From Porcincola sp002392705 (GTDB lineage Bacteria; Bacillota; Clostridia; Lachnospirales; Lachnospiraceae): DNA of 64,000 bases. The stretch is from contig CAMONU010000003.1 of assembly GCA_946620695.1 (NCBI GenBank), positions 1-64,000 of the forward strand, given 5' to 3'. Made by a program: the position numbers and the translations under genes. This document shows positions 15,017-23,352 of this stretch, piece after piece; the first letter of the stretch is position 1, and every line of letters starts with the position of its first letter. A model generated the notes under the pieces. It was given only the letters and a program-made list of their open reading frames with translations. It had not been told where the DNA came from and did not search any database.

Positions 15017-15645
15017 TTCAGATAAGTTTTAGGCTCTGTTCCCTGCAGAAGCCTTGATATATTCGCCCGGTGCCTCCACCAGCACAGAGAGACCAGCGCC
15101 AGGGTCAGCAGATAAAGCTCGATCAGATGCGGGTGCGTCATATGGAAATGTCCGACCAACCCCAGAATCAGGACCTCTATCAGGATTCCCAGATGCATCA
15201 GGATCGATCCGAGCGACACATAATGGGTAGTGAAAAAAACCGAGAAAAAGATAACAGCGGAGCAGGCAGCGACAATCGGGTCAAAGGCCAGAAGCAGGCC
15301 GACCGATGCTGCCACGCCCTTGCCGCCCCTGAAGTCCATGTAGAAAGGATAATCATGGCCCAGGACAGCTCCCATCGCCGCGTACATCTTCAGAAGCGGA
15401 AGCATGTCGGGATGGGAACGGCCGAAAAGGAGCGATACCAGGCAGACCGCCAGAAGACATTTCAGGCAGTCCCCGATAAAAGTCATAAGTCCGGGCTTCA
15501 GCCCGATGGTCCTGAGAACATTCGTCGTCCCGGCATTGCCGCTTCCGAAATCGCGGATGTCGAAACCGCGGCTTTTACTGATAAAATAACTGGTCTGAAA
15601 CAGTCCGAAAACATAGCCGATCAACAGACATACCACTCTGATCAT
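15007..15645 (-). CDS. plsY: Glycerol-3-phosphate acyltransferase
   Basis: A 212-residue polytopic membrane protein with the PlsY motifs G-S-G-N-A-G-T-T-N-V-L-R (about 36-47), G-H-D-Y-P, and F-R-G-G-K-G-V-A (about 105-112). It transfers acyl from acyl-phosphate to sn-glycerol-3-phosphate to give lysophosphatidic acid, the first step of phospholipid synthesis. The start has GGAGGAAG upstream. It lies downstream of der in the same direction, a pairing common in Clostridia. Confidence 0.93.
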   Translation of the reverse strand: MIRVVCLLIGYVFGLFQTSYFISKSRGFDIRDFGSGNAGTTNVLRTIGLKPGLMTFIGDCLKCLLAVCLVSLLFGRSHPDMLPLLKMYAAMGAVLGHDYPFYMDFRGGKGVAASVGLLLAFDPIVAACSAVIFFSVFFTTHYVSLGSILMHLGILIEVLILGLVGHFHMTHPHLIELYLLTLALVSLCWWRHRANISRLLQGTEPKTYLKKH

Positions 15646-15708
15646 AATTCCGCTTCCTCCGCCTGATGCTGCGCGGTCTTAGCCCCGTTCATCCTGTCCT
15701 TCTGCGTG

Positions 15709-17037
15709 TCACTGGTCCTTTTCTTTTCTCTCCCGCACCAGAATGCGGATCGCTGTCCCCCGGAAGCCGAAGGTATTCCGGATCTGGTTCTCCAGATAGC
15801 GCTCATAGGAAAAATGCATTAGATCCTTGTCATTAACAAACAGGACAAAGGTCGGCGGCGCCACGGCAACCTGGGTCATATAATAGCATTTCAGCCTCTT
15901 CCCCTTATCCATGGGCGGCTGCTGAAGGGCCACGGCCTCCGTCAGGATCTCATTCAGCACGCCTGTCGCCACTCTCCTGGTCATGCTCTCCATGATCATG
16001 TCGATCATGTCATAGAGCTTTGTAAGCCTCTGTCCGGTCTTCGCGGAAATGAAGATAATATCCGCGTAGGGAATAAAGGAAAGGGTAAGGCGGATCTTGT
16101 CCGTGAATTCCTTCACGGTATGATTGTCTTTCTCAACCGCGTCCCATTTATTGACCGCGATGATGATTCCCTTGCCTCTTTCATGGGCGATGCCCGCGAT
16201 CTTGGCGTCCTGTTCCGTTACGCCTTCCACAGCGTCAATCACCACGACAACCACGTCAGACCGCTCGATGGCCGCGACGGCCCGCACGATCATATAGTGT
16301 TCAAGGTCCTCCCGGATCTTGTTCTTCCTCCGAAGTCCTGCCGTATCGATAAAAATATACTCTTTGCCGTTATATTTTACAGCCGCGTCGACGGCGTCCC
16401 TCGTCGTTCCGGCAATATCGGACACGATCAGCCTCTGCTCCCCGAGCAGCCGGTTGATCAGGGAGGATTTACCTACATTCGGTTTGCCGACGATGGCAAT
16501 CTTCGGTCTGCTGTCCTCCTCTTCCTTCCCTGTCTGCTCCGGCATGCGCTTCATCACCTCATCCAGAAGATCGCCGATTCCGGTCCTGTTTGCAGCGGAG
16601 ATCGGGACCGGGTCACCGATCCCCAGATTATAGAATTCATAGACGCTGGGCTCATCCTTGATAAAATTATCAACCTTATTCACTACCAGGATCACGCTCT
16701 TATGGCTTCTTCTGAGCATGTCCGCCACCTTGGCGTCGGAGTCCACAAGGCCCTGCTTCAGATCTGTCAGAAACAGGATCACATCCGCCGTGTCGATGGC
16801 GATCTGCGCCTGCTCCCTCATCTGTGAAAGAATCACGTCGTTGGAATCCGGTTCGATTCCTCCGGTATCAATCAGGGTAAACTTCCTGTTCAGCCACTCC
16901 ACATCCGCGTAGATCCGGTCCCGGGTCACACCCGGCGTGTCCTGGATGATGGCGATCCTGGAACCGGCCAGTGCATTGAATAATGTCGATTTTCCCACAT
17001 TCGGCCTGCCTACGATCGCGACAACCGGTTTACTCAT
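15709..17037 (-). CDS. der: Ribosome-assembly GTPase Der (EngA)
   Basis: The 442-residue protein has two tandem GTPase domains, each with a P-loop (G-R-P-N-V-G-K-S near 9-16, G-K-P-N-V-G-K-S near 183) plus D-T-x-G and N-K-x-D motifs, then the C-terminal KH-like domain. It acts in maturation of the 50S subunit. ATG 17037 (M-S-K-P-V-V-A-I-V-G) has GGGAGGAGG at 7 nt. The Shine-Dalgarno is directly preceded by the family D leader motif (17053-17152). Confidence 0.96.
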   Translation of the reverse strand: MSKPVVAIVGRPNVGKSTLFNALAGSRIAIIQDTPGVTRDRIYADVEWLNRKFTLIDTGGIEPDSNDVILSQMREQAQIAIDTADVILFLTDLKQGLVDSDAKVADMLRRSHKSVILVVNKVDNFIKDEPSVYEFYNLGIGDPVPISAANRTGIGDLLDEVMKRMPEQTGKEEEDSRPKIAIVGKPNVGKSSLINRLLGEQRLIVSDIAGTTRDAVDAAVKYNGKEYIFIDTAGLRRKNKIREDLEHYMIVRAVAAIERSDVVVVVIDAVEGVTEQDAKIAGIAHERGKGIIIAVNKWDAVEKDNHTVKEFTDKIRLTLSFIPYADIIFISAKTGQRLTKLYDMIDMIMESMTRRVATGVLNEILTEAVALQQPPMDKGKRLKCYYMTQVAVAPPTFVLFVNDKDLMHFSYERYLENQIRNTFGFRGTAIRILVRERKEKDQ

Positions 17038-17052
17038 ACAGATACCTCCTCC

Positions 17053-17152
17053 CAAAACGAAGTTTTGAACTCTGACTAAATGTCCGGATGACTATTTTGC
17101 AGCCACGTCTGCTGCGCTGACGCTTACATCCGTGGGCAAAATATGTCTCCTA
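17053..17152 (-). promoter_or_regulatory. Family D leader motif upstream of der
   Basis: In minus sense the motif ends with a hairpin CAAAAC-ttc-GTTTTG followed at once by the der Shine-Dalgarno GGGAGGAGG. Upstream blocks (GGCTGCAAAATAG, TCATCCGGACATTTAGTCA) recur in three other gene leaders: 25978-26046, 43394-43487 and 44554-44647. It fills the gap between the DUF512 gene stop and der. Confidence 0.75.
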
Positions 17153-17155
17153 CTG

Positions 17156-18532
17156 TCAGATATCAGGACCGGTCCCTGCAAGCGCCCGGACCAGATCCCG
17201 ACCGCTCGATTCTACAATAATGACCGGAATTTGTAAAGTTTGCTCAAGGTCCTCCACGGTCATGTCGTCCAGGAAAACCCTCTCTCCGCTTCTTAACATG
17301 TTCACCGGCAGAAGCAGCGCGTCCCCGAGCTGCGTCCCGCCAAGCTGCCGCACCAGGTCGCTCCCCGTAATCAGCCCGGACACCGTGATTTTTTTGCCGA
17401 AAAACTGATTCTCGATCGCTTCGACCCTGACTTCAAGCCCGGGGTAAAGTTCCCGGATCTCCCCGGCCAGGCTGCGGATGATGGGGGCGGCAAGCGTTCC
17501 CGTGGCAACCGTCACGCGGCGGCGGACCGGACCGTCAGGAAAGCCTGTATCCCCCGCCATGCCGCGGATCCTGTCGAGTTCCTCCCGGACCTCCTCAATC
17601 AGCAGGCGCACCATGCCGACCCCGTTTTCCAGCTGCAGATAACCGTCATAGGATTCCTCCGGCGGCAGCTGTCTGCCGGCCAGAAGATACCATTCATCGC
17701 TGGCATGGACCAGATGCGTGCCGTATTTCTCCATATAATAGCGCTGCCAGCGCTCAATCTGCGCCAGAACAGTCTCAGCGTCCTGTGCGCTGAAGGACTC
17801 GAGCTTCGGCAGATGGTCCCGGAACTTCGTCAGTCCGACCGGAACCACGGATACACTCTTCAGCTCCGGCAGGTACTGTTCGAATTCTCCCAGCGAATAC
17901 TCCAGCTCCTCCCCGTCGTTGATCCCCCTGCAGAGAACGATCTGTCCGTTCAGCTCGATCCCGGATTCCTTCAGCCTGCGGATCTTGTCAAACACATCCC
18001 CCGCGAAACGGTTGTTCAGCATCCTGCAGCGGAGTTTCGGATTCATGGTATGAAAGGAGATATTGATCGGTTCCAGATGATAGCGGATAATCCGGTCGAT
18101 ATCATGATCCGACATGTTGGTCAGGGTGACATAATTCCCCTGCAGAAAACTCAGCCGGGCGTCATCATCATGAAAGTAGAGGGTATCCCGCATCCCGGCA
18201 GGCATCTGGTCAATGAAGCAGAAGATGCAGCGGTTGCGGCAGGAGCGGTATTCATCCATAAGCCCGCTTTCGAATTCAATTCCCAGATCCTCTCCGTAGT
18301 CTTTTTCGATGTCCAGTTCCCACTCTTCCCCAGCCTCATCGCTCTCAGGCCCCTTCCGGATCACAGCGGTCAGCTCCTCATCCTGGGTGAGGTAACGGTA
18401 GTCAAATACATCCTCAACCATCTCCCCGTTCACGCTCAGCAGGGCGTCTCCCGGCTCCACTCCAAGTTCCCAGGCGATAGACCCTTCCTCCACGGATTTA
18501 ATCTGATGATAGATCTGCTTTTCTCTCGACAT
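17156..18532 (-). CDS. DUF512 protein: PDZ plus radical-SAM-like FeS protein
   Basis: The 458 residues begin with a PDZ-like segment (V-E-P-G-D-A-L-L-S-V-N-G, about 25-36). A cluster C-R-N-R-C-I-F-C-F at about 97-105 has the CxxxCxxC spacing of radical SAM enzymes. The DUF512 domain fills the C-terminal half (V-A-T-G-T-L-A near 345; G-L-I-T-G-S-D-L). This family is widespread in Firmicutes and usually sits next to der, as here, but its reaction is unknown. ATG 18532. Confidence 0.88.
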   Translation of the reverse strand: MSREKQIYHQIKSVEEGSIAWELGVEPGDALLSVNGEMVEDVFDYRYLTQDEELTAVIRKGPESDEAGEEWELDIEKDYGEDLGIEFESGLMDEYRSCRNRCIFCFIDQMPAGMRDTLYFHDDDARLSFLQGNYVTLTNMSDHDIDRIIRYHLEPINISFHTMNPKLRCRMLNNRFAGDVFDKIRRLKESGIELNGQIVLCRGINDGEELEYSLGEFEQYLPELKSVSVVPVGLTKFRDHLPKLESFSAQDAETVLAQIERWQRYYMEKYGTHLVHASDEWYLLAGRQLPPEESYDGYLQLENGVGMVRLLIEEVREELDRIRGMAGDTGFPDGPVRRRVTVATGTLAAPIIRSLAGEIRELYPGLEVRVEAIENQFFGKKITVSGLITGSDLVRQLGGTQLGDALLLPVNMLRSGERVFLDDMTVEDLEQTLQIPVIIVESSGRDLVRALAGTGPDI

Positions 18533-18561
18533 GGCTGCTCCGTATATCGAACGTCAACTGA

Positions 18562-18630
18562 CGAAACACTGTTTATAAGCGCAGGGCTGCGGCGCACAGA
18601 TGAAGTCCGGCGGCAAAAGCTGCCGTGACC
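18562..18630. repeat. Family B/C element, inverted copy
   Basis: Begins with GAAACACTGTTTAT and continues, on the reverse strand, with the ACGGCAGCT ... GGACTTCATCTGTGCGCC interior seen at 9091 and 14940. It links the GAAACACTG end to the family C interior and lies between divergent DUF512 and prs. Confidence 0.65.
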
Positions 18631-18651
18631 TCCTGCCGGCCAGATGCCGCC

Positions 18652-18681
18652 TTGACGCTGCAGTCTTTAACATGGTATAAC
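18652..18681 (+). promoter_or_regulatory. prs promoter
   Basis: TTGACG, 18-bp spacer, TATAAC, about 100 bp upstream of the prs start. Confidence 0.65.
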
Positions 18682-18779
18682 AAAACTGTCTTTATTCTTC
18701 AAACCATAAAACCCATCCCGTAACGGTCCCGCGGGAAAACTGCGGGCGTTACCTCATTTTATCCCATATGGAGGGCGCA

Positions 18780-19946
18780 ATGCCACAGAATATTCAGAAA
18801 GACACGATTCCGGTAGGACCGCTGAAAATCGCCGCGCTGGAAGGCTGCAGGGAATTTGCCGCGGAAGTTGACCGCTATCTGGTCGAATACAGGCACAATT
18901 CTCCGCTTTACAATCTCACCCAGTTCCCCCTGACCGGCTACTGTGAAGACAGTTATCTGATCGATATTCAGTGTCCGCGCTTCGGAACAGGCGAAGGAAA
19001 GGGCATTATCCACGATTCCGTCCGCGGTTCGGATCTTTTCATCCTGGTAGATGTCCTGAATTACAGCATCAGCTATACCGTATGCGGGGAAACGAACTAT
19101 ATGTCCCCTGACAACCATTACGCGGATCTGAAGCGCATCATATCTGCCGCCAACGGCAAGGCGAAACGCATCACCGTCGTCATGCCCTTCCTCTACGGCG
19201 GAAGACAGCACCGCCGCACCAAGAGAGAATCTCTCGACTGCGCGGTCTTCCTGGAAGAGCTGATCAATATGGGCGTTACCAACATCATCACATTTGACGC
19301 CCACGACCCGCGCGTACAGAATGCCATCCCCCTTGCCGGTTTTGATTCCTTTATGCCGACCTATCAGTTCCTGAAAGCCCTGGTCCGTACGGTTCCGAAC
19401 CTGAAGATGAACAAGGACACGACCATGGTCGTCAGCCCGGACGAGGGAGCCATGGAGCGCTCAGTCTATTTCTCGAACATTCTCGGGCTCGAGATGGGGA
19501 TGTTCTACAAGCGGCGTGATTACTCCACCATCGTAAACGGAAAAAATCCGATCGTCGCCCATGAGTTTATCGGCAGTCCCGTCGAGGGAAAGGATATTCT
19601 TGTCATAGACGACATGATCTCATCGGGCGGCAGCATGCTGGACGTGGCAAGACAGCTGAAAGAACGCGGCGCTTCCCGGGTCTTTGTATGCACGACCTTC
19701 GGCCTGTTCACAGACGGTCTCGACGAATTCGACGAGTACTACAGGAAGGGCTTCATCTCCAAGGTTGTGACGACGAACCTGAACTACCGTCCGCCGGAAC
19801 TGCTGACGCGGGAGTGGTATGCGGAAGCGGACATGACGGAATACCTGGCGTCCATCATCGATCATATCAATCACGATATCTCGATCAGCAGCATCCAGTC
19901 TCCGACGGTAAAAATCAACAAACTGCTGGAGGATCTGAATCACTGA
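18780..19946 (+). CDS. prs: Ribose-phosphate pyrophosphokinase (long form)
   Basis: The 388-residue enzyme makes PRPP from ribose 5-phosphate and ATP. Seen are the ATP/ribose loop V-V-M-P-F-L-Y-G-G-R-Q-H-R-R, F-D-A-H-D-P-R-V, and the PRPP-binding loop V-I-D-D-M-I-S-S-G-G-S-M. It is about 70 residues longer than the common 315-residue form, mainly at the N-terminus (D-R-Y-L-V-E-Y-R-H-N-S) and in the middle, as in other Lachnospiraceae. I start at ATG 18780 because the ATG at 18768 overlaps the GGAGGG that serves as its Shine-Dalgarno. Monocistronic. Confidence 0.93.
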   Translation: MPQNIQKDTIPVGPLKIAALEGCREFAAEVDRYLVEYRHNSPLYNLTQFPLTGYCEDSYLIDIQCPRFGTGEGKGIIHDSVRGSDLFILVDVLNYSISYTVCGETNYMSPDNHYADLKRIISAANGKAKRITVVMPFLYGGRQHRRTKRESLDCAVFLEELINMGVTNIITFDAHDPRVQNAIPLAGFDSFMPTYQFLKALVRTVPNLKMNKDTTMVVSPDEGAMERSVYFSNILGLEMGMFYKRRDYSTIVNGKNPIVAHEFIGSPVEGKDILVIDDMISSGGSMLDVARQLKERGASRVFVCTTFGLFTDGLDEFDEYYRKGFISKVVTTNLNYRPPELLTREWYAEADMTEYLASIIDHINHDISISSIQSPTVKINKLLEDLNH

Positions 19947-20000
19947 GCGCCTTCCGGGAGCCCGGAAGCTGTTCATAAACAGTCATCTGAATCTAATTTC

Positions 20001-20036
20001 GGCGGCTTCCGCAGACGCGGAGGCCGTCATTTTTTT
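20001..20036 (+). terminator. prs terminator
   Basis: GGCGGCTTCCGC / GCGGAGGCCGTC (12 bp with two wobble or mismatch positions), 4-nt loop, then a run of T. Confidence 0.8.
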
Positions 20037-20047
20037 CGGAAGAAGCG

Positions 20048-20143
20048 AAGCGGCGCCTGCATGCGCGCAGAACTCCATTTAATTCAGATCCGACAGTGGC
20101 GTCTGCATGCGCACAGAACACCATTGTATTCAAAGTTCCGGCA
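20048..20143. repeat. Diverged 48-bp tandem duplication
   Basis: Two adjacent units share GCGCCTGCATGCGCGCAGAA / GCGTCTGCATGCGCACAGAA and the following CCATT..ATTCA..; a third partial unit (GCGCCTGCATGTG) begins near 20190. They lie just past the 3' end of pgeF and have no clear coding role. Confidence 0.6.
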
Positions 20144-20215
20144 GCAGTGCCTGCGACAGGCCGCCATTCCGCCTCAGAAGCTTTACAGCAGCGCCTGCAT
20201 GTGAGGCAGCCGCTT

Positions 20216-21088
20216 TTACCTGAGCATGAGAACGGAGGCGAGATTCCCTCTTCTGCCCCCGCTCGCACGGTGCGAGAAGAGAAGCTGCGGATTGCAGCAG
20301 GTACACAGGTCCGGAACGGATATATTTTCCGCTCTCATCCCCGCCCGGAGAAAATTCTCCGCGCAGGCTCTCTGGAGATTGAGCTGAAAGCGCCGCTGTC
20401 CATCCTCCGCGATCCTTCCTTCCCGGTAAAGCTCCGGCCAGAGTTCTTCCGGAAAGCTCTCCTGAAAACGGCTGATGACATCAGCGCTGACTTCATAGCA
20501 GTCCTGGCAGATAGAGGGGCCGATGGCCGCCACGAGATCTGAGGGATCCGAGCCATAGCGCTCAGACATCCTCTGCACCGCTTTCTCACCGATGCGCCCG
20601 ACAGTCCCCCGCCAGCCGGAATGGACACTGGCGATCGCCCTGCGGCGGGGATCAACGATCAGAAGCGGGACACAGTCCGCAAAAAAGGTCATCAGGACGA
20701 CCTTAGCCTCATCGGTCATCAATCCGTCCACATCATGAAAGCGGTTCGGAAACAGATAGCCGTTGCCCCGGTCCGAAGCGCCGACCTCAAGCAGATGGTC
20801 CGTATGGGTCTGGTCGGAAAAAACAAGGTTTTCCGTACGGTAACCGATCGCCTTTGCCAGCCTTTCGTGGTTCTCCCGGACATTGCATCTGTCCGGCTCC
20901 CGGGAAAAGCTCAGGTTCATAGTCCCTGTATCGCCCTCGGAGACTCCTCCGAGTCGGGTGCTGAATCCGTTCAGCAGAAAGTCAAAGCGGTCCAGGATCG
21001 GGAAGGACAGCCAGACAAGTTCCCCTGACTGATGCAGGGTCAGCGTGTCCACCGCTCTCCCGGACGGTTTTCTCTTCCATTTTTCCAT
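20216..21088 (-). CDS. pgeF: Polyphenol oxidase/YfiH family protein (peptidoglycan editing factor)
   Basis: This 290-residue protein has the family landmarks F-S-T-R-L-G-G-V-S near 42-50, Q-T-H-T-D-H, A-D-C-V-P-L-L-I, and H-S-G-W-R-G-T; the His/Cys/His set is the metal site. YfiH/PgeF proteins remove misincorporated Ser from peptidoglycan precursors, and related ones act as purine nucleosidases. ATG 21088 follows ACAGGA. It is the last gene of the cluster running from rplS, with about 110 bp between it and yraN. Confidence 0.85.
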   Translation of the reverse strand: MEKWKRKPSGRAVDTLTLHQSGELVWLSFPILDRFDFLLNGFSTRLGGVSEGDTGTMNLSFSREPDRCNVRENHERLAKAIGYRTENLVFSDQTHTDHLLEVGASDRGNGYLFPNRFHDVDGLMTDEAKVVLMTFFADCVPLLIVDPRRRAIASVHSGWRGTVGRIGEKAVQRMSERYGSDPSDLVAAIGPSICQDCYEVSADVISRFQESFPEELWPELYREGRIAEDGQRRFQLNLQRACAENFLRAGMRAENISVPDLCTCCNPQLLFSHRASGGRRGNLASVLMLR

Positions 21089-21200
21089 ATCGTATTCCTG
21101 TCCTGCCGCAGCGCTCAGGAAGCGCTTCTGACCGGGTCCATCCTGCCAGATGCCATTCCGAATCAGCCCCCTTGCCCGGAGCCGGCCTTTGCCTGTTCTG

Positions 21201-21551
21201 TCAGCGAAAGAGAAAGGCGTTCCTGATCAGGCGGATCTTCCCGGCATCGATTGAGACCACATCAAAGCGCACGGGCGTCGTAAGCGGACAACGCCTTTCT
21301 TTCAGGTAGGTGGCCGCTCCCATGCGGATCCGGCGCTTCTTTCTCTCATCAACCGCTTCGGCGGCGCTGCCCTCATGCCTGTTTTTCCTGTATTTCACCT
21401 CGGCAAATACCAGAAACCTGCCCTCCCGGGCGACGATATCGATCTCCGCCCGGGAGCAGCGGTAATTGTATTCCAGGATCCTGTAACCATGCTGCATAAG
21501 AAAAGCGCCGGCTGCCTTCTCATATTCCGTACCGATGCTTCTTCTGTTCAT
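21201..21551 (-). CDS. yraN: UPF0102 (YraN) nuclease-fold protein
   Basis: The 116 residues have the family core: G-x-x-Y-E at the start, A-E-I-D-I-V-A-R-E (residues 34-42), and V-F-A-E-V-K-Y-R (48-55), the D-x-n-ExK pattern of restriction-endonuclease-like folds. The cellular role is unclear; it is usually next to rnhB, as here (26 bp away). Confidence 0.9.
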   Translation of the reverse strand: MNRRSIGTEYEKAAGAFLMQHGYRILEYNYRCSRAEIDIVAREGRFLVFAEVKYRKNRHEGSAAEAVDERKKRRIRMGAATYLKERRCPLTTPVRFDVVSIDAGKIRLIRNAFLFR

Positions 21552-21577
21552 TCCATAAGCCGGTACTCTCTCCGTAT

Positions 21578-22363
21578 CTATTTCCTGTGCGATTCCAGAG
21601 TCTTCAGAAAACTTTTCCTGTGAATCGGACAGGGTCCGTATTTCAGCAGAGCTTCATAATGAGCGGCCGTACCGTATCCCTTATGGAGGGCGAAGCCGTA
21701 TTCCGGGAAGAGGGCGTCGTACTCCAGCATCAGCCGGTCCCTCGTAACCTTCGCGATGATGCTGGCCGCGGCAATGGAAAGACTCTTCGCGTCCCCGTGT
21801 ATGATCGGAATCTGGGGAATGCGCACCTGTGGGATCGTCACGGCGTCATTCAGAAGGATCTGAGGCATAATGCGGAGCGCGCCGATCGCCTCACACATGG
21901 CTTCGTAATCCGCCTGGAGAATATTGATCTCATCGATCCTTGCCTGCCCGACAATGCCGACTCCGACAGCAAGCGCTCTGTCCTGTATCTCATCGAACAG
22001 TTCGCTCCTTCTTGCCTCAGACAGTTTCTTGGAATCATTCAGCCCGAAGATTTCACAGTCATCGGGCAGAATCACCGCGCCTGCCACAACAGGACCGGCC
22101 AGAGGGCCTCTTCCGGCCTCATCTATTCCGCAGATCAGCCTGTAACCCCTGTCGGCGCAGCTGCGCTCATAGACGCGCATCTTCTCAAGCCTCTCCCGTT
22201 CCCTGAGAAGCTTCTCCCGCCTTCCTTCCGCCTGCCCCACAAGCTTCCGGACGCCGGGCCGTTCGTCCTCCCGGTATCTTACCAGAAATTCATCCAGTTT
22301 CTCCAGTTCATCGCCGCGGATCTGTCTCAGTTCCGCCTGAATCTGCGCTACACGCTCTGCCAT
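21578..22363 (-). CDS. rnhB: Ribonuclease HII
   Basis: The 261-residue enzyme carries I-C-G-I-D-E-A-G-R-G-P-L-A-G near 77-90 and the later acidic residues (A-D-Y-E-A-M; H-G-D-A-K-S). It cuts RNA in RNA-DNA hybrids and single ribonucleotides in DNA. The first 70 residues are a charged helical extension, as in the Bacillus enzyme. ATG 22363 (M-A-E-R-V-A) has AAGGAAAAG upstream. Confidence 0.93.
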   Translation of the reverse strand: MAERVAQIQAELRQIRGDELEKLDEFLVRYREDERPGVRKLVGQAEGRREKLLRERERLEKMRVYERSCADRGYRLICGIDEAGRGPLAGPVVAGAVILPDDCEIFGLNDSKKLSEARRSELFDEIQDRALAVGVGIVGQARIDEINILQADYEAMCEAIGALRIMPQILLNDAVTIPQVRIPQIPIIHGDAKSLSIAAASIIAKVTRDRLMLEYDALFPEYGFALHKGYGTAAHYEALLKYGPCPIHRKSFLKTLESHRK

Positions 22364-22425
22364 TTTCTTTTCCTTCTGCCCGCACCGTAAAAAACAAGGC
22401 AGGTTCACGCCGGAAGATCTGCCTT

Positions 22426-22620
22426 AGGGAAACGCTGATCTATTCTGACTGACAACATTTGATGCCGAAAAAACAGCGTTTCCCTATATAATCTTTGAGC
22501 GCGTAATGCGCTCAAAGCCGCGTGCTGCGCGGCTTGCAAAGCAAGCCTTCCGCTGCGCAGCACTGCGATCCGCCGGAGGCACTCTAAGGAAACACTGATA
22601 TAATCAGTGTTTCCTTAGAG
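22426..22620. repeat. Family B element, 195-bp hairpin array at the 3' end of the lepB-like gene
   Basis: Outer ends AGGGAAACGCTGAT and, inverted, AAGGAAACACTGAT. Inside: AGGGAAACGCT / AGCGTTTCCCT (11 bp), TTTGAGCGC / GCGCTCAAA, GCTTGC / GCAAGC, and at 22582-22620 a perfect 18-bp stem with a 3-nt loop. The stop codon of the lepB-like gene (22615-22617) lies inside that last stem, so the element is probably also its transcript end. Confidence 0.8.
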
Positions 22621-23166
22621 AATCAGCCTGAACTCCCTGAAGGGCAGGACTTTCAGCCAGACTTTTCCACTGACAGTATTCCGCTTCACGGTTCCGACAG
22701 TCGGGTCCCGGCTGTCAAAGTTATTGCTCCTGTTGTCCGACATTACAAAATATTCATCCTCGGAGAGGGTCAGAGGGGTGGCGGCAGTCCCGGCATACTG
22801 AAGAACACCTGAAGCATAAGCTTCTGAAAGCGGACTCTGGTTGATATAGACGTTCCCTTCCCGGATCTGTACCGTCTCACCGGGCAGGCCGATCACCCGC
22901 CTTAAAAAGACCGTTCCCGCGTCCTGGGCGGAGCGGAACTGTATGACATCGCCCCGCTTCGGATTCGTCAGAAGATACGCAAGACGGTTGACGGCGACCC
23001 GGTCCCCCGGATTAAGGGCAGGGCTCATGGCCGTGCCGGACACATCCACCGCTGCCCCGACCAGGGGAATCAGTATCACAAGGACCGCCAGCACAGCTGC
23101 TGTAAACAGAATCCAGCCGAATATTATCCTGACCGGGCTTTTCTTCCTATTCCCTCTCTTCGCCAT
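22615..23166 (-). CDS. Signal peptidase I homologue lacking the catalytic dyad
   Basis: The 183-residue protein has one N-terminal membrane anchor (about 13-38) and the type I signal peptidase fold: box B V-S-G-T-A-M-S-P-A-L, R-G-D-V-I-Q-F, box D F-L-R-R-V-I-G-L-P-G-E, box E S-D-N-R-S-N-N-F-D-S-R. In box B the nucleophile Ser is Ala46 (codon GCC) and in box D the general base Lys is Arg89 (AGG). Both dyad residues are therefore missing. Start ATG 23166 has GGAG at 7 nt. An intact signal peptidase is encoded two genes upstream (24347-25006). Non-catalytic homologues such as SipA of streptococcal pilus islands act as assembly factors; a similar role here is inference. Confidence 0.88.
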   Translation of the reverse strand: MAKRGNRKKSPVRIIFGWILFTAAVLAVLVILIPLVGAAVDVSGTAMSPALNPGDRVAVNRLAYLLTNPKRGDVIQFRSAQDAGTVFLRRVIGLPGETVQIREGNVYINQSPLSEAYASGVLQYAGTAATPLTLSEDEYFVMSDNRSNNFDSRDPTVGTVKRNTVSGKVWLKVLPFREFRLIL

Positions 23167-23225
23167 CTGCATTCTCCAAATCCGCTCCGGCCGGGAACTG
23201 CCCTGCGGACGCAGTTCCGTTCTCC

Positions 23226-23352
23226 CGGACGCTCAGAGCCGCTCCAAGCATCCCCCGCAGTGAGTACATCGCCCGAGTTCTGCCGGCGCTCAGGGCCGCT
23301 CCGAACATCCTGCCAGTGAGTACAACATCACCTGAGCTCTGCCGGCGCTCAG
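23226..23352. repeat. About 58-bp tandem repeat seeded by the 3' end of rbgA
   Basis: Three units, each with CGCTCAGGGCCGCTCC or a close variant; two also carry CAGTGAGTACA. The first unit in gene sense is the last codons and stop of rbgA; the other two follow in the spacer before the lepB-like gene. Confidence 0.75.

Noticed and set aside
20040..20268. 91-codon minus frame after pgeF
   Set aside because: Overlaps the prs terminator, the pgeF 3' end and the tandem repeat; no Shine-Dal­garno.
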